A stretch of DNA of 64,000 nt, taken from NCBI GenBank assembly GCA_027492275.1, contig JAPUFC010000097.1, positions 229,314-293,313 of the forward strand. Reading direction: 5' to 3'. A program made the translations under genes and the position numbers. Position 1 is the stretch's first letter. The number at the start of each line of letters is the position of its first letter. The stretch is from Mesorhizobium sp. (GTDB lineage: Bacteria; Pseudomonadota; Alphaproteobacteria; Rhizobiales; Rhizobiaceae). This document shows, in pieces, positions 32,505 to 40,011 of the stretch. The notes under the pieces were generated by a model. That model had not been told where the DNA came from and searched no databases. It saw only the letters and a list, made by a program, of their open reading frames with translations.

Positions 32505-32786
32505 TCAGGCGAGGGTTACATTGCCGCCGTAGCGGGCAGAGAGCATCTGCTCGTACTTGTCCTTCTCGCGCTCCATGGCGTCCGCGATGGCGGCGAGATA
32601 TTCCGCCTCCGTGATGACACCCTTGGCGATGAGAAGGGTCGCAAGGCCGCCGATGTCCGACATGGCGGCGTTGATGCCGACGCGCAGATGCTTCGGCTCT
32701 GTCGGCTTCGGATCGAAGCCCATTTCGGCCGCGACGCCACTCTGCATGGCGTGCGCGGCCAAGGCGTAGCGATGACGATCATCCAT
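32505..32786 (-). CDS. Small hypothetical phage protein
   Basis: The 93-aa product starts MDDRHRYALAAHAMQSGVAA and is helical. It contains DIGGLATLLIAKGVITEAEY, like a small bundle domain. The ATG shares a base with the stop of the preceding membrane-protein gene (TGATG). Function unknown; part of the early operon. Confidence 0.65.
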   Translation of the reverse strand: MDDRHRYALAAHAMQSGVAAEMGFDPKPTEPKHLRVGINAAMSDIGGLATLLIAKGVITEAEYLAAIADAMEREKDKYEQMLSARYGGNVTLA

Positions 32787-33052
32787 CACACACCGTCTTT
32801 CCTTGGCTCTTCGACCCATTCTTCCTGTTTGATCCAGTCCTTGACGATCGGGGCGATGGTCTCGGCCATGATGATCCATTCGGAAACGATCACGCCGACA
32901 AGCATCGGGATCAGGACATACCAGCGATCCAGAAAAGGACCCAGCAGATAGACCAGTACTGCCAAGGTCACAAATAGAATGGCATTGAAAATGCACCACG
33001 CCATGACTGCACGGCCCATGTAACCCTGTTTCTTCACAAGCTTTTTGCTCAC
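32786..33052 (-). CDS. Small membrane protein with two transmembrane segments
   Basis: The 88-aa product has two hydrophobic segments (VMAWCIFNAILFVTLAVLVY and WYVLIPMLVGVIVSEWIIMA) with charged ends. It is encoded in the early operon between primase and small genes, so it is not a holin by position. It could be a superinfection-exclusion or host-takeover membrane protein. No family recognised. Confidence 0.6.
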   Translation of the reverse strand: MSKKLVKKQGYMGRAVMAWCIFNAILFVTLAVLVYLLGPFLDRWYVLIPMLVGVIVSEWIIMAETIAPIVKDWIKQEEWVEEPRKDGV

Positions 33053-34224
33053 TCCTCATCTCCTCTGGCCAGGTCGTTGAAATCGTCGCCCACATGGCTG
33101 GCTTCCACGGTGACAGCCTTGCCGCTGGCTTCCAGGCCGGCAAGTGCCTGGTCGAACTGCTTTTGCGCCTGGGGATTCCCCGCATTGTTGTCGCGGGCGA
33201 ACAGCACCCAGGCCACGCAATCGAGATGCACCGGCGCGTGTCTCACGCCGGCGAGGCTGCCGCCCGCCCACACGCGGGCCTCGGGAATGGTCACGGCGAA
33301 GGACAGCGCCGTCTCGATCCCCTCGGCGATGATCAGCGGCGCGGGTTTCAGCCCCTCGCGATCCGCCATCCAGAACGGGATTTTCGACGGCCCCGGCGAA
33401 ACCTCGATCACCGCGCCCTTCGCCTCGCCCCACATCATCTTCGCCATCTTCGGCGGCACCGGGGCCTTGGCCGGCTTCACCGGGTCGAGGAAGGTGATGT
33501 GGCAGCACGTCACGAACCCGTTCCACGCGCGCATCGCCGAATGCACGGCCGGAAACAGCGGCCCGCGCTGGTCGATCCAGCGCCGCCCGCCCTCGTTTTT
33601 CCACGACTGCCCCTTCCACCACTCCGTGGCCGGCGAGAAGCGGAAGGTGTAGCGCCCGGCCAGCTGGTCGATCGGCACGTTGCGCGCCGCGAAATACTTT
33701 TGGGCGTGCAGCTCGGCGTCGCTGCCCGCGCCGAATTTTTCCGTGCCGTGCGGCACCAGCGCCGGTCCGATCGGCTTCGGCGAGGCGGCCGCGTTGAACA
33801 GCCGGTCGGCATCCTGCAGCTTGCGCAGCCGGGCCTTCTCCGCGTCCTCGTCGCGCCGAACCTTCTTCTCGGCCTCGACGCGGCGCAGCTGCTCGCGCTC
33901 GGCCCGCGTCATCTTCTGGAGCCCGAGGAAATCGCGGGCTTCCTTCAGCGCGCCGGACGTGTCGGTTTTCAGCACATAGGCGATCAGCTTGATGACGTCG
34001 CCGGAAACCCCGCAGCGCCAGCATTTCCACGCGCCGATGTCGCCGCGCCTTATGCGCACCTTCAGCGCCGGCAGCCGCCCGGGCTTGTAGTCATGCTCGA
34101 CCGGGTTGAACGAAACCCACAGATCGCCTTCCGGCTTGCCCTCCGGCAACAGCCATTTGCAAACCGCCTCGATCTGGTCGAGCAGTTTTGATTTCACGAT
34201 GTCGAGGTCGCCGGCGGGGGTCAC
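33049..34224 (-). CDS. DNA primase with zinc-binding and Toprim domains
   Basis: The 391-aa product begins with a CHC2-like zinc region (GAWKCWRCGVSGDVIKLIAY around residues 64-83). A helical charged linker follows, then a Toprim-type domain at the C terminus: LIIAEGIETALSFAVTIPEA and VLFARDNNAGNPQAQ supply the acidic metal ligands. This is a phage primase that lays RNA primers for the helicase-driven fork. It overlaps the next upstream gene by 4 bp. Confidence 0.85.
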   Translation of the reverse strand: MTPAGDLDIVKSKLLDQIEAVCKWLLPEGKPEGDLWVSFNPVEHDYKPGRLPALKVRIRRGDIGAWKCWRCGVSGDVIKLIAYVLKTDTSGALKEARDFLGLQKMTRAEREQLRRVEAEKKVRRDEDAEKARLRKLQDADRLFNAAASPKPIGPALVPHGTEKFGAGSDAELHAQKYFAARNVPIDQLAGRYTFRFSPATEWWKGQSWKNEGGRRWIDQRGPLFPAVHSAMRAWNGFVTCCHITFLDPVKPAKAPVPPKMAKMMWGEAKGAVIEVSPGPSKIPFWMADREGLKPAPLIIAEGIETALSFAVTIPEARVWAGGSLAGVRHAPVHLDCVAWVLFARDNNAGNPQAQKQFDQALAGLEASGKAVTVEASHVGDDFNDLARGDEE

Positions 34225-35003
34225 GGTTGTGCCCTCACGCTGTCGCCTGCCGGCTCGCTCCGGGCGGGGCCTTCGGACGGCCTATCGGCCTGCAACGCCG
34301 CCACTACTGCCAACGCCACCGCGCGACCCATGGGCAGCGGAACACCGTTGCCGATTACCTTGATTTTCCCGGCGACGGTGAGTGGAGATTTCTCCAGAAA
34401 CTGTTCAGGAAGGCCTTGCAGGCGACGTGCCTTTTTTAGGAATGCAGCTGTTTTAAAGCCGGTAACAGATTTGCCTTTGCGTGTTGCCAGATGGCGTGCG
34501 GTCGGCTTCCATCCGTCGGGAGCGCCGCCGGAAGCAAGAACCGCATTGTCCGGGTCGGGCCTGTGCAATGCCTCGCCAACGATCTGAAACCGATGCGCAA
34601 TGCCGCGTGTGCCGAACCAGAAGCGGCGCAACCTGCGGGTCGCTCCACCACACCAGACATCCCTGACGAGTGAACAGCTTTGGGTATAGCCAGGCGCGGC
34701 CAGCGCCTTAGCGCCCGGAACATTTTCTCGGAGAAACCAGCGCGGCTCAGCCTCGGCCAAAATGCGCTCATACTCGCTGGACAGGTCCGCAGCGATCGAA
34801 AGGCCATTGCTCTCAACGAAAAATCGGAGGCGTGAGTGCGCTGGGCAGGGGTCGCCGCCAATGATCCCATCGAACCGACCAGCGGGAGGATGGAACCGGC
34901 AGACATCGCCGCCCCAGAGCAAATCGGGGCCGCGCACCACGCAAAAGCCGGCTTCCTCGAAAGCCATATCGAGCATGCCGATACCCGGAAAAAGGCTAAG
35001 CAC
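34221..35003 (-). CDS. DNA (cytosine-5) methyltransferase, orphan
   Basis: The 260-aa product shows C5-methyltransferase motifs in order: motif I LSLFPGIGMLDMAFEEAGF, motif IV GGDPCPAHSR with the catalytic Cys53, motif VI RENVPG, motif VIII RRLRRFW and motif X GNGVPLPMGRAVA. The start is GTG at 35003. The target-recognition part is short. No restriction enzyme is encoded nearby, so it probably protects phage DNA from host restriction or marks it. It sits in the early operon next to a second methyltransferase. Confidence 0.85.
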   Translation of the reverse strand: MLSLFPGIGMLDMAFEEAGFCVVRGPDLLWGGDVCRFHPPAGRFDGIIGGDPCPAHSRLRFFVESNGLSIAADLSSEYERILAEAEPRWFLRENVPGAKALAAPGYTQSCSLVRDVWCGGATRRLRRFWFGTRGIAHRFQIVGEALHRPDPDNAVLASGGAPDGWKPTARHLATRKGKSVTGFKTAAFLKKARRLQGLPEQFLEKSPLTVAGKIKVIGNGVPLPMGRAVALAVVAALQADRPSEGPARSEPAGDSVRAQP

Positions 35004-35013
35004 GAGCCCCCCT

Positions 35014-35805
35014 TCACAGCAGCGCCTCCATCCGAAAATCCGCCGCCGTCTGCGGCGCGCGGCTTCTCTTGCCGGCCTCGGCGCGGATGCGCTCCAGATC
35101 CGCCAGCGCCTTCATCGCCGCATGCTCCTTTGGCAGATCCATGCAGCCGGAAAAGCGCAGCCAGTCGTCGGGCTTCGACAGCGCCCGCCGGCTTTTCGGA
35201 ATCCACGTGAACAGCGGGTCGACCGGCGGCTGGTCGTTCACCATCCACACCAGCCAGGCATAGGCCGTCGCCGTCGTGCCGTTGACCACCCAGCGGCCGC
35301 GATGCATCGGCACGCGCTCGACGAACTGCGCGATCAGCGCCGGCGGCGTGTCGCGGAAGATGTCCGCGAACCGGCCTTCGCCCTCCAGGAACTGCATGCG
35401 CACCAGCATCGCCACGCCGCGCGCCGCGATCCGCAGCGCCTGTTTCACGAAGGCCCCGCCGAGGTTGAACGGCGGGTTGGTGATGACCCAGTCCGTGCGC
35501 ACGAACGGGCATTCCGGGTGCAGGAAATCGACCGTCGGCGAGGGGCTGTAGCCATAGGGAAAGATGTCGGAGGCCGAGACGGCGGAAAAATACTCCGCCA
35601 GCGCCAGCGCCATATGCCCTTCGCCGCAGGCCGGATCGCGCGCCGTCAGCCAGAATTTCCCCTCCGCCGTGCGCCGCTCGAAGCGCGGCAGCACATGGTG
35701 GCACAGCGCCCGCGTCGCCCAGGGCGGCGTCGGGAAGAAGTCGAGGCTGTCCCCCGGCTCGATCCGCCGCGCCATGACGGCCGTGGAGGCGATATGCGCG
35801 TTCAT
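35014..35805 (-). CDS. N6-adenine/N4-cytosine-type DNA methyltransferase-like protein
   Basis: Starting from the ATG at 35805, which overlaps the previous stop as ATGA, the 263-aa product has a SAM motif ARDPACGEGHMALALAEYF (residues ~56-73). It also has the catalytic ITNPPFN motif, NPPF at 110-113, typical of N6-adenine methyltransferases. The C-terminal part carries DWLRFSGCMDLPKEH. A longer start seven codons upstream is possible. It could methylate phage DNA, or another substrate such as RNA. Confidence 0.7.
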   Translation of the reverse strand: MNAHIASTAVMARRIEPGDSLDFFPTPPWATRALCHHVLPRFERRTAEGKFWLTARDPACGEGHMALALAEYFSAVSASDIFPYGYSPSPTVDFLHPECPFVRTDWVITNPPFNLGGAFVKQALRIAARGVAMLVRMQFLEGEGRFADIFRDTPPALIAQFVERVPMHRGRWVVNGTTATAYAWLVWMVNDQPPVDPLFTWIPKSRRALSKPDDWLRFSGCMDLPKEHAAMKALADLERIRAEAGKRSRAPQTAADFRMEALL

Positions 35806-36599
35806 GCGCGGCCACCCAGCGGGCACTGCCGAACCAGAAGGTCGGCCGGGATCATGTCGTCTGTCGGCCGGAAGGCGGCTACCTGCTTAAAGAAGAAGGC
35901 GGTGCCGAAGAACGTGCATTGCTGCCGCGCTTCGCGCGCCCAATCGAGCGAGAACGGCCGATCCTTCCAATTCCCGCCGCTCTTGCCGCCGAATATGAGC
36001 CAGTCCAACGCGGTCCCGTAAACCGTCCAGTCGAGAAAGGGAGACCAGTCTATCCACTCTTGCGCAGGCTCATTGCTGACGCCGACCCACGGAATATTGT
36101 ACGCGGTCTTCAAGTCGAGAAGACGCGGCAAATCCCGTTCGGCTTCCTTTTGTGTAACAACCGTAACGAGAACGCCGATGTGCTTTGGCCAGCCGCCTTT
36201 CTTCCAACCGGGTAAACTCATCTTCGAAAGATTGGAAACTCGCTTCGTGCAAACCTGCCAGTCCAAGCGATCGCACATTTCCATCGTGTGCATGTGGTCG
36301 CTGCGCCAGCGCGACGGCACTTCGTTGTCGAACAGATCGCCCATGGAAAGGGTGAAGACGCGCCGCCGGCGGGCGTACTCGGCCTCAAAGGCATCGGCCT
36401 GGCGCTGCCAGCGGAACGGTTCGTTGCGCGCCTTTTCGGAGAGGAGCCGGCGTTCCGCGCCGTGGCCCCAGTGGCCGCCGCCGGCGCGCTTGTCCGTGCC
36501 TTCGGCATAGCAGTCGTCGCAGGCCGGCCCGACTTTCGTGCAGCCCCACCACGAATTATATGTGCTGTCGGTCCACTTGATGCCCGTCGTCGCGCCCAT
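35802..36599 (-). CDS. Phage Gp37/Gp68-like protein (DUF5131)
   Basis: The product (about 265 aa) starts MGATTGIKWTDSTYNSWWGC and has the conserved WGCTKVGPACDDCYAE motif of the DUF5131/Gp37Gp68 family. Its three cysteines (C-x6-C-x2-C) resemble radical-SAM cluster ligands. Further conserved blocks follow (FTLSMGDLFDNEVPSRWRSD, LDWLIFGGKSG). The family is widespread in phages and mobile elements, but its reaction is not established. It is translationally coupled to the methyltransferase gene after it and to the GapR gene before it, so a DNA-modification role is a fair guess. Confidence 0.8.
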   Translation of the reverse strand: MGATTGIKWTDSTYNSWWGCTKVGPACDDCYAEGTDKRAGGGHWGHGAERRLLSEKARNEPFRWQRQADAFEAEYARRRRVFTLSMGDLFDNEVPSRWRSDHMHTMEMCDRLDWQVCTKRVSNLSKMSLPGWKKGGWPKHIGVLVTVVTQKEAERDLPRLLDLKTAYNIPWVGVSNEPAQEWIDWSPFLDWTVYGTALDWLIFGGKSGGNWKDRPFSLDWAREARQQCTFFGTAFFFKQVAAFRPTDDMIPADLLVRQCPLGGRA

Positions 36600-36856
36600 C
36601 ACGCCATCCCCATCGCGGCCTTGTAGAGGTCCAAGATCGCCTCCTCCTCCTGCCGCTCGTTCGGGTCCATTTTCCGCAGACGCACCAGCGCCTTGATCGC
36701 CTTGGTGTCGTAGCCCCGGCCTTTCGCCTCGGCGTACCGGTCCTTCAGGTCCTCGCCGAGCGCGGCGCGGTCCTCGTGCAGCCGCTCGATGCTTTCGACG
36801 ATCTGCCGCAGCTCCGCCGCCGCGACCGTGGCGCTCGTGGCGATATCGTCGCTCAT
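36599..36856 (-). CDS. GapR-family nucleoid-associated protein (DUF2312)
   Basis: The 85-aa product matches the GapR/DUF2312 family: AELRQIVESIERLHEDRAAL, DLKDRYAEAKGRGYDTKAIK, and ALVRLRKMDPNERQEEEAIL followed by DLYKAAMGMA. Chromosomal GapR forms a clamp on overtwisted, AT-rich DNA ahead of replication forks and transcription in alphaproteobacteria. A phage copy inside the replication operon could stabilise its own fork or compete with the host protein. Length is normal. TGATG couples it to DUF5131. Confidence 0.9.
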   Translation of the reverse strand: MSDDIATSATVAAAELRQIVESIERLHEDRAALGEDLKDRYAEAKGRGYDTKAIKALVRLRKMDPNERQEEEAILDLYKAAMGMA

Positions 36857-37113
36857 CGCCGCAAAGCTCCCAGAAACATTTCGTTCATGAAGCTGTCGGC
36901 GCGCCGGGCCATGAGTTTGCGAACGCCCGCTGCCAGCGCCGGATGGATGTAGAGCACGTCGCCGGACTGGAAGGCGGCTGGTCGACGCTGGACCAAGCCG
37001 AGCCCTTGCATGTGCTCGACCATCGCCCGCATGTCGTCGGTGCGCGGCCGCCCCTTCGGCAGCGCCATGGCGTGCACCGTCTCGACGAGGTGAAGTCCGC
37101 CCATCGTTCTCAC
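36853..37113 (-). CDS. Small phage protein, GTG start
   Basis: The 86-aa product (VRTMGGLHLVETVHAMALPK at its start) is preceded by GAGGAGG seven bases before the GTG, which overlaps the upstream stop as GTGA. The middle has RPRTDDMRAMVEHMQGLGLV, a possible winged-helix-like DNA-binding pattern, but no family is clear. Coupled to GapR by an ATGA overlap. Confidence 0.6.
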   Translation of the reverse strand: MRTMGGLHLVETVHAMALPKGRPRTDDMRAMVEHMQGLGLVQRRPAAFQSGDVLYIHPALAAGVRKLMARRADSFMNEMFLGALRR

Positions 37114-37628
37114 GAAAAAACCTCCTCGAGCTCGGCGCGGATGCGCGCCAGCGTCTCGTCGTCTTCCACTTCCTTGATTGCGTCGCACACCGCCTGGCGC
37201 GTCACGCTGGCGGCGCGCGCCACCTCGGACTGGCGGAAGCCGACCAGCACGTTGCAAATCCAGAAGGCGAGCCAGCGCACGCGGCTGCCGGCCAGCCATT
37301 CCGGGTCGCGCGTCAGGCGCTTGGCCGGGTCGGCGGCCATCACGGCCTTGGCGTCGGCTTTCAGGTGCCCGGCCGCCAGCACCAGCGCCAGCCGGTACGC
37401 GGCATGCACGCTCATCGGCCCCTTGTCGCCGCCATAGGCCAGCTTGAAGCGCGACAGCGCCGCGTTCAGCTTCGCCAGCGTCGCCGTCGTGGCCACATAA
37501 GTGCCGGCCATGGCGTCGTGATAGGTGCGAGTGCCGACGCCGGCCTGCACGCACAGGCTAATCACCGGCACCTTCATCACCGCCCGCCTCTTGTTGATCG
37601 TCCAGATGTCCAGCGTTTGCGTCGTCAC
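37110..37628 (-). CDS. Helix-turn-helix protein resembling DnaA domain IV
   Basis: The 172-aa product has a C-terminal segment SRVRWLAFWICNVLVGFRQS-EVARAASVTRQAVCDAIKEVED that resembles the DNA-binding domain IV of DnaA, where a helix-turn-helix binds the DnaA box. The N-terminal part has a second helical HTH-like stretch (VPVISLCVQAGVGTRTYHDA). No AAA+ module is present. It could be a replication initiator or a regulator acting at the GGTAACC cluster or the repeats near the repressor. It overlaps its upstream neighbour by 71 bp. Confidence 0.55.
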   Translation of the reverse strand: MTTQTLDIWTINKRRAVMKVPVISLCVQAGVGTRTYHDAMAGTYVATTATLAKLNAALSRFKLAYGGDKGPMSVHAAYRLALVLAAGHLKADAKAVMAADPAKRLTRDPEWLAGSRVRWLAFWICNVLVGFRQSEVARAASVTRQAVCDAIKEVEDDETLARIRAELEEVFS

Positions 37629-37944
37629 CGTCGAAAATCTCCATGCTCTGAATGGCTCCGGCCTGCTGCGCGACGCGAAACAGCACGCACGCCGTGGCGG
37701 AAAGGATGCGCGCCAGCCCCGGCTGGGTCCGCGCGCGTGGATCGCCGGCGAGAACGCGTTCCGCCAGCCGCACCGCGTCGTCGACGCTGAAAATCAGTTC
37801 GGTTTGCGCCTCCGCCTCGCCGGCCACCATCGTCGCCACGGCGAGCGACTGCGCATCCAGCATCCCCGCCACGCGGCGGAACTGTTCCGCGCGGCTTGCG
37901 CGGTCGAGATGCGGCACGTCGGCGAGGATGGTCAGGGGTTTCAT
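37558..37944 (-). CDS. Hypothetical early phage protein
   Basis: The 128-aa product starts MKPLTILADVPHLDRASRAE. The ATG at 37944 overlaps the previous stop as ATGA, which favours it over an ATG three codons upstream. It is helical in the middle (LAVATMVAGEAEAQTELIFS) with an acidic tail. The C-terminal part overlies the next gene. Function unknown. Confidence 0.55.
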   Translation of the reverse strand: MKPLTILADVPHLDRASRAEQFRRVAGMLDAQSLAVATMVAGEAEAQTELIFSVDDAVRLAERVLAGDPRARTQPGLARILSATACVLFRVAQQAGAIQSMEIFDGDDANAGHLDDQQEAGGDEGAGD

Positions 37945-38156
37945 CCCTTGCACGCCTCGCCGGCGATTTCCTCGTAGAGTTCGAGGACAGTCATCGACTG
38001 GTCGGGCAGATTTTCCAGCACGCGCTCGACGCGCTTCATCAGCAGCGTTGCTTCGCGCCGGATCGTCGTTTGGCTTTTCCGATCTGACCAGACGAAGCTC
38101 GAGCCGGCGACATCGTCGATGGCCGCCTCAAAGGCCTCGCGAATGTCGGCGCGCAT
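37941..38156 (-). CDS. Small helical early protein
   Basis: The ~71-aa product starts MRADIREAFEAAIDDVAGSS and contains charged helices (REATLLMKRVERVLENLPDQ). GTG 38159 and ATG 38156 both fit the TGATG/GTGA junction with the gene before. Function unknown. Confidence 0.55.
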   Translation of the reverse strand: MRADIREAFEAAIDDVAGSSFVWSDRKSQTTIRREATLLMKRVERVLENLPDQSMTVLELYEEIAGEACKG

Positions 38157-38581
38157 CACCGCAGCTCCTCCAGGAGTTCATCCTCGCTGATACAGATGCG
38201 ATCTGCGAGGAGAGCCATCAGCTCGGGTTCTTCGCCGTCACGCGTCAGGATGAGGGTGCGCTTGCCAGCCCCTGCCATCCATCCAAGTTCAAGGTGGGCG
38301 GATCGACCGCAGGGCAGAAGCAAAACGCCGGTATCTGCCCACCGCATTGCAGCGAAATCGGCGTTGAAGCCCTGGCTGGCGCGCGGGTGGGACAATAGGG
38401 CATAGCGATAGTCCTGCGCCGTGCAGTCGGCTTTCAGCCCGATGTCGCTCCATTTGAAGCCGGTCGAATAGGGCGGGTTGCGGAAGTCATAGACGTCGTG
38501 TCCGTGCTTCCGCAGGAGCCCGACAAAATATGGCTGGTCGGAATTGCGCCAGGAGCTGGCGAGATAGATGCGCCGGCCCAT
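38156..38581 (-). CDS. Nucleoside 2-deoxyribosyltransferase-like protein
   Basis: The ~141-aa product has IYLASSWRN at the N terminus and a C-terminal half with DTGVLLLPCGRSAHLELGWM-AGAGKRTLIL, in which the Glu of HLELG and the A-GK segment match the catalytic region of nucleoside 2-deoxyribosyltransferase-like folds. Members of this family act on nucleotides or nucleosides; a phage role in nucleotide salvage or defence is possible. ATG 38581 (TGATG junction) or GTG 38584 are the candidate starts. Confidence 0.65.
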   Translation of the reverse strand: MGRRIYLASSWRNSDQPYFVGLLRKHGHDVYDFRNPPYSTGFKWSDIGLKADCTAQDYRYALLSHPRASQGFNADFAAMRWADTGVLLLPCGRSAHLELGWMAGAGKRTLILTRDGEEPELMALLADRICISEDELLEELR

Positions 38582-38793
38582 CACCGCACCACGCCGAAAT
38601 GCGCCGCGATCGCCGCCGGGCTCACCCCGCAGGTCAGCACGAAATGCTGATAGGCCAGCCGGTCCCGCACCGTGCGGTTCACCCGCGCGGAAAACCGCTC
38701 CAGCAGATCGAGCTTCACCTGCTCGGCGATCCGCTCCTCATGCCAACGCCGCCGCGCGGCCTCGCGCCGCGCCTCCGCCTCAATGTCCTGCAT
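38581..38793 (-). CDS. Small basic early protein
   Basis: The 70-aa product starts MQDIEAEARREAARRRWHEE and is mostly charged helix, ending in GVSPAAIAAHFGVVR with an HTH-like look. It overlaps the Cro-like gene by 14 bp and ends in an ATGA/GTGA junction with the next gene. Function unknown. Confidence 0.5.
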   Translation of the reverse strand: MQDIEAEARREAARRRWHEERIAEQVKLDLLERFSARVNRTVRDRLAYQHFVLTCGVSPAAIAAHFGVVR

Positions 38794-38983
38794 CGCGCTT
38801 CTCCTCGATCAGCGCGTCGAGCGCCGTTGAAAGCCGCTGGATCGTCCGCGAGGTCGGCCCATGCCGCGCCGGCCGCTTCAGCCGCGAATAATCCTGCGGC
38901 TTCATGCCGGCCCGGGCGGCCAGGACCTTTTGTTGAATGCCGGCGCTTTCCCGCCGGCGGTCTATTTCCGCGAACTGCGTCAC
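38780..38983 (-). CDS. Cro-like XRE-family regulator
   Basis: The 67-aa product contains an XRE-type helix-turn-helix: IDRRRESAGIQQKVLAARAGMK followed by PQDYSRLKRP. The start is GTG at 38983, with AAGGTG just upstream. It is the first gene of the leftward early operon and lies divergent from the CI-like gene, with a shared operator at 39018-39037. This is the normal CI/Cro layout: the protein would repress the repressor gene and early genes during lytic growth. Confidence 0.75.
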   Translation of the reverse strand: MTQFAEIDRRRESAGIQQKVLAARAGMKPQDYSRLKRPARHGPTSRTIQRLSTALDALIEEKRDAGH

Positions 38984-39017
38984 CGCGAATCACCTTGACT
39001 GTTGATTCGCTCATCGT

Positions 39018-39037
39018 GATAAGCGAATTTGCTTATC
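39018..39037. promoter_or_regulatory. Operator palindrome between cro and cI
   Basis: GATAAGC-GAATTT-GCTTATC is a perfect 7-bp inverted repeat with a 6-base centre. It overlaps the minus-strand -35 (TTGCAA, 39038-39043) and -10 (TATCAC) candidates of the cro promoter. A second copy at 39957-39976 differs by one base. Confidence 0.85.
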
Positions 39038-39092
39038 TTGCAATACGGGTTGCGTAAGGGTGTTTGCGAGTGCACAGACTATCGTGCGTGTC

Positions 39093-39710
39093 ATGAAGAC
39101 ACCGCACGACAGCAAGGCATGGCTGCTGGCCGTCGCCAGCTACATGAACCTTTCGCTGTCCGAGCTCGCGCTCAGCAGCAAGATCGCGGCGTCGACCCTG
39201 ACACGATACGTCAATGACAAGTCGGGAAAGCTCACCATCACGGAGCGGTCGCTCGACGCGGTCTCCAGCTATTCCGGCATTCCCAAGAACGTCATTCCCG
39301 GCGAGCGGCGGCTCCCTGGATTCGCTGAAAGCGAGACGGTCCCCTTCGACTACAGCCGCGAGGAGAAGACGCTTCCGGCATGGGTGGCGGCGGCCATTCG
39401 CGAACACAAGGGCGCACGCAACGGCGTCGAACCATGGATCATGCGGAGCTGGGCGCTCGATCAACTCGGCGTTCTGCCCGGCGATATCCTGATGATCGAT
39501 CAGAATAAGCGCGCGAAGGCCGGCGATATCGTCTGCGTCCAGATCAGCGATCACGTCACCGGCCGCACCGAAACCGTCATGCGCCGTTACGATCCGCCCT
39601 TCATCACCGTGCACAGCGCAAAGCTGGGACCGCAGCGCCCCGATCAGGTGGACGACGACCGCGTCGTCATCATGGGCGTTGAGGACGGCATCATCAGGCC
39701 GCGCCACTAG
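39093..39710 (+). CDS. CI-like phage repressor
   Basis: The product (205 aa from ATG 39093; GTG 39060 is an alternative) has an N-terminal HTH (LSLSELALSSKIAASTLTRY) and a C-terminal S24/LexA-like region (LDQLGVLPGDILMIDQNKRA, KAGDIVC). The catalytic Ser and Lys of self-cleaving repressors are not evident: the position of the nucleophile reads SWALDQLG and the later TVMRRYDPP lacks the Lys. It therefore may not be cleaved after RecA activation. It keeps the lysogen by binding the two operators that flank its gene. Confidence 0.8.
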   Translation: MKTPHDSKAWLLAVASYMNLSLSELALSSKIAASTLTRYVNDKSGKLTITERSLDAVSSYSGIPKNVIPGERRLPGFAESETVPFDYSREEKTLPAWVAAAIREHKGARNGVEPWIMRSWALDQLGVLPGDILMIDQNKRAKAGDIVCVQISDHVTGRTETVMRRYDPPFITVHSAKLGPQRPDQVDDDRVVIMGVEDGIIRPRH

Positions 39711-39714
39711 CTTT

Positions 39715-39888
39715 ACAAACCGCGCACCCGCAGGCGAAGGCGAGAACCCGCTGTTTTGCCTGACAAACCGCGTGCGGTTCAGCGCGCACACCACCTGACA
39801 AACCGCGCAGCCGGCGAGGCGGCAAGGGCCTTCGCTTTGCCTGACAAACCGCGTGCGGTTCAGCGGCCATCCATCCTGACAAACCGCG
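39715..39888. repeat. Tandem repeat array downstream of the repressor gene
   Basis: ACAAACCGCG occurs five times, starting at 39715, 39763, 39798, 39844 and 39879; the intervals 48, 35, 46 and 35 reveal an ~81-bp unit repeated twice plus one half unit. Copies 2 and 4 are embedded in a hairpin GACAAACCGCGTGCGGTTC. No protein-coding sense is supported. It lies between the cI stop and the second operator. Confidence 0.8.
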
Positions 39889-39956
39889 CGCTTCATTCGA
39901 CTTCGCTAATCTCTGATCAGCGTCGATGATTGCGTTTATCATCATGGCTATTGCGT

Positions 39957-39976
39957 AATAAGCGAATTTGCTTATC
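39957..39976. promoter_or_regulatory. Second operator palindrome, upstream of the AlpA-like gene
   Basis: Same as the cro/cI operator except for the first base (A instead of G). It lies 35 bp before the start of the AlpA-like gene, so that rightward gene set is probably also under repressor control. Confidence 0.85.
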
Positions 39977-40011
39977 ACTGTGAGCGACTCACCAAGCGGG
40001 AGCCGCCCAAA

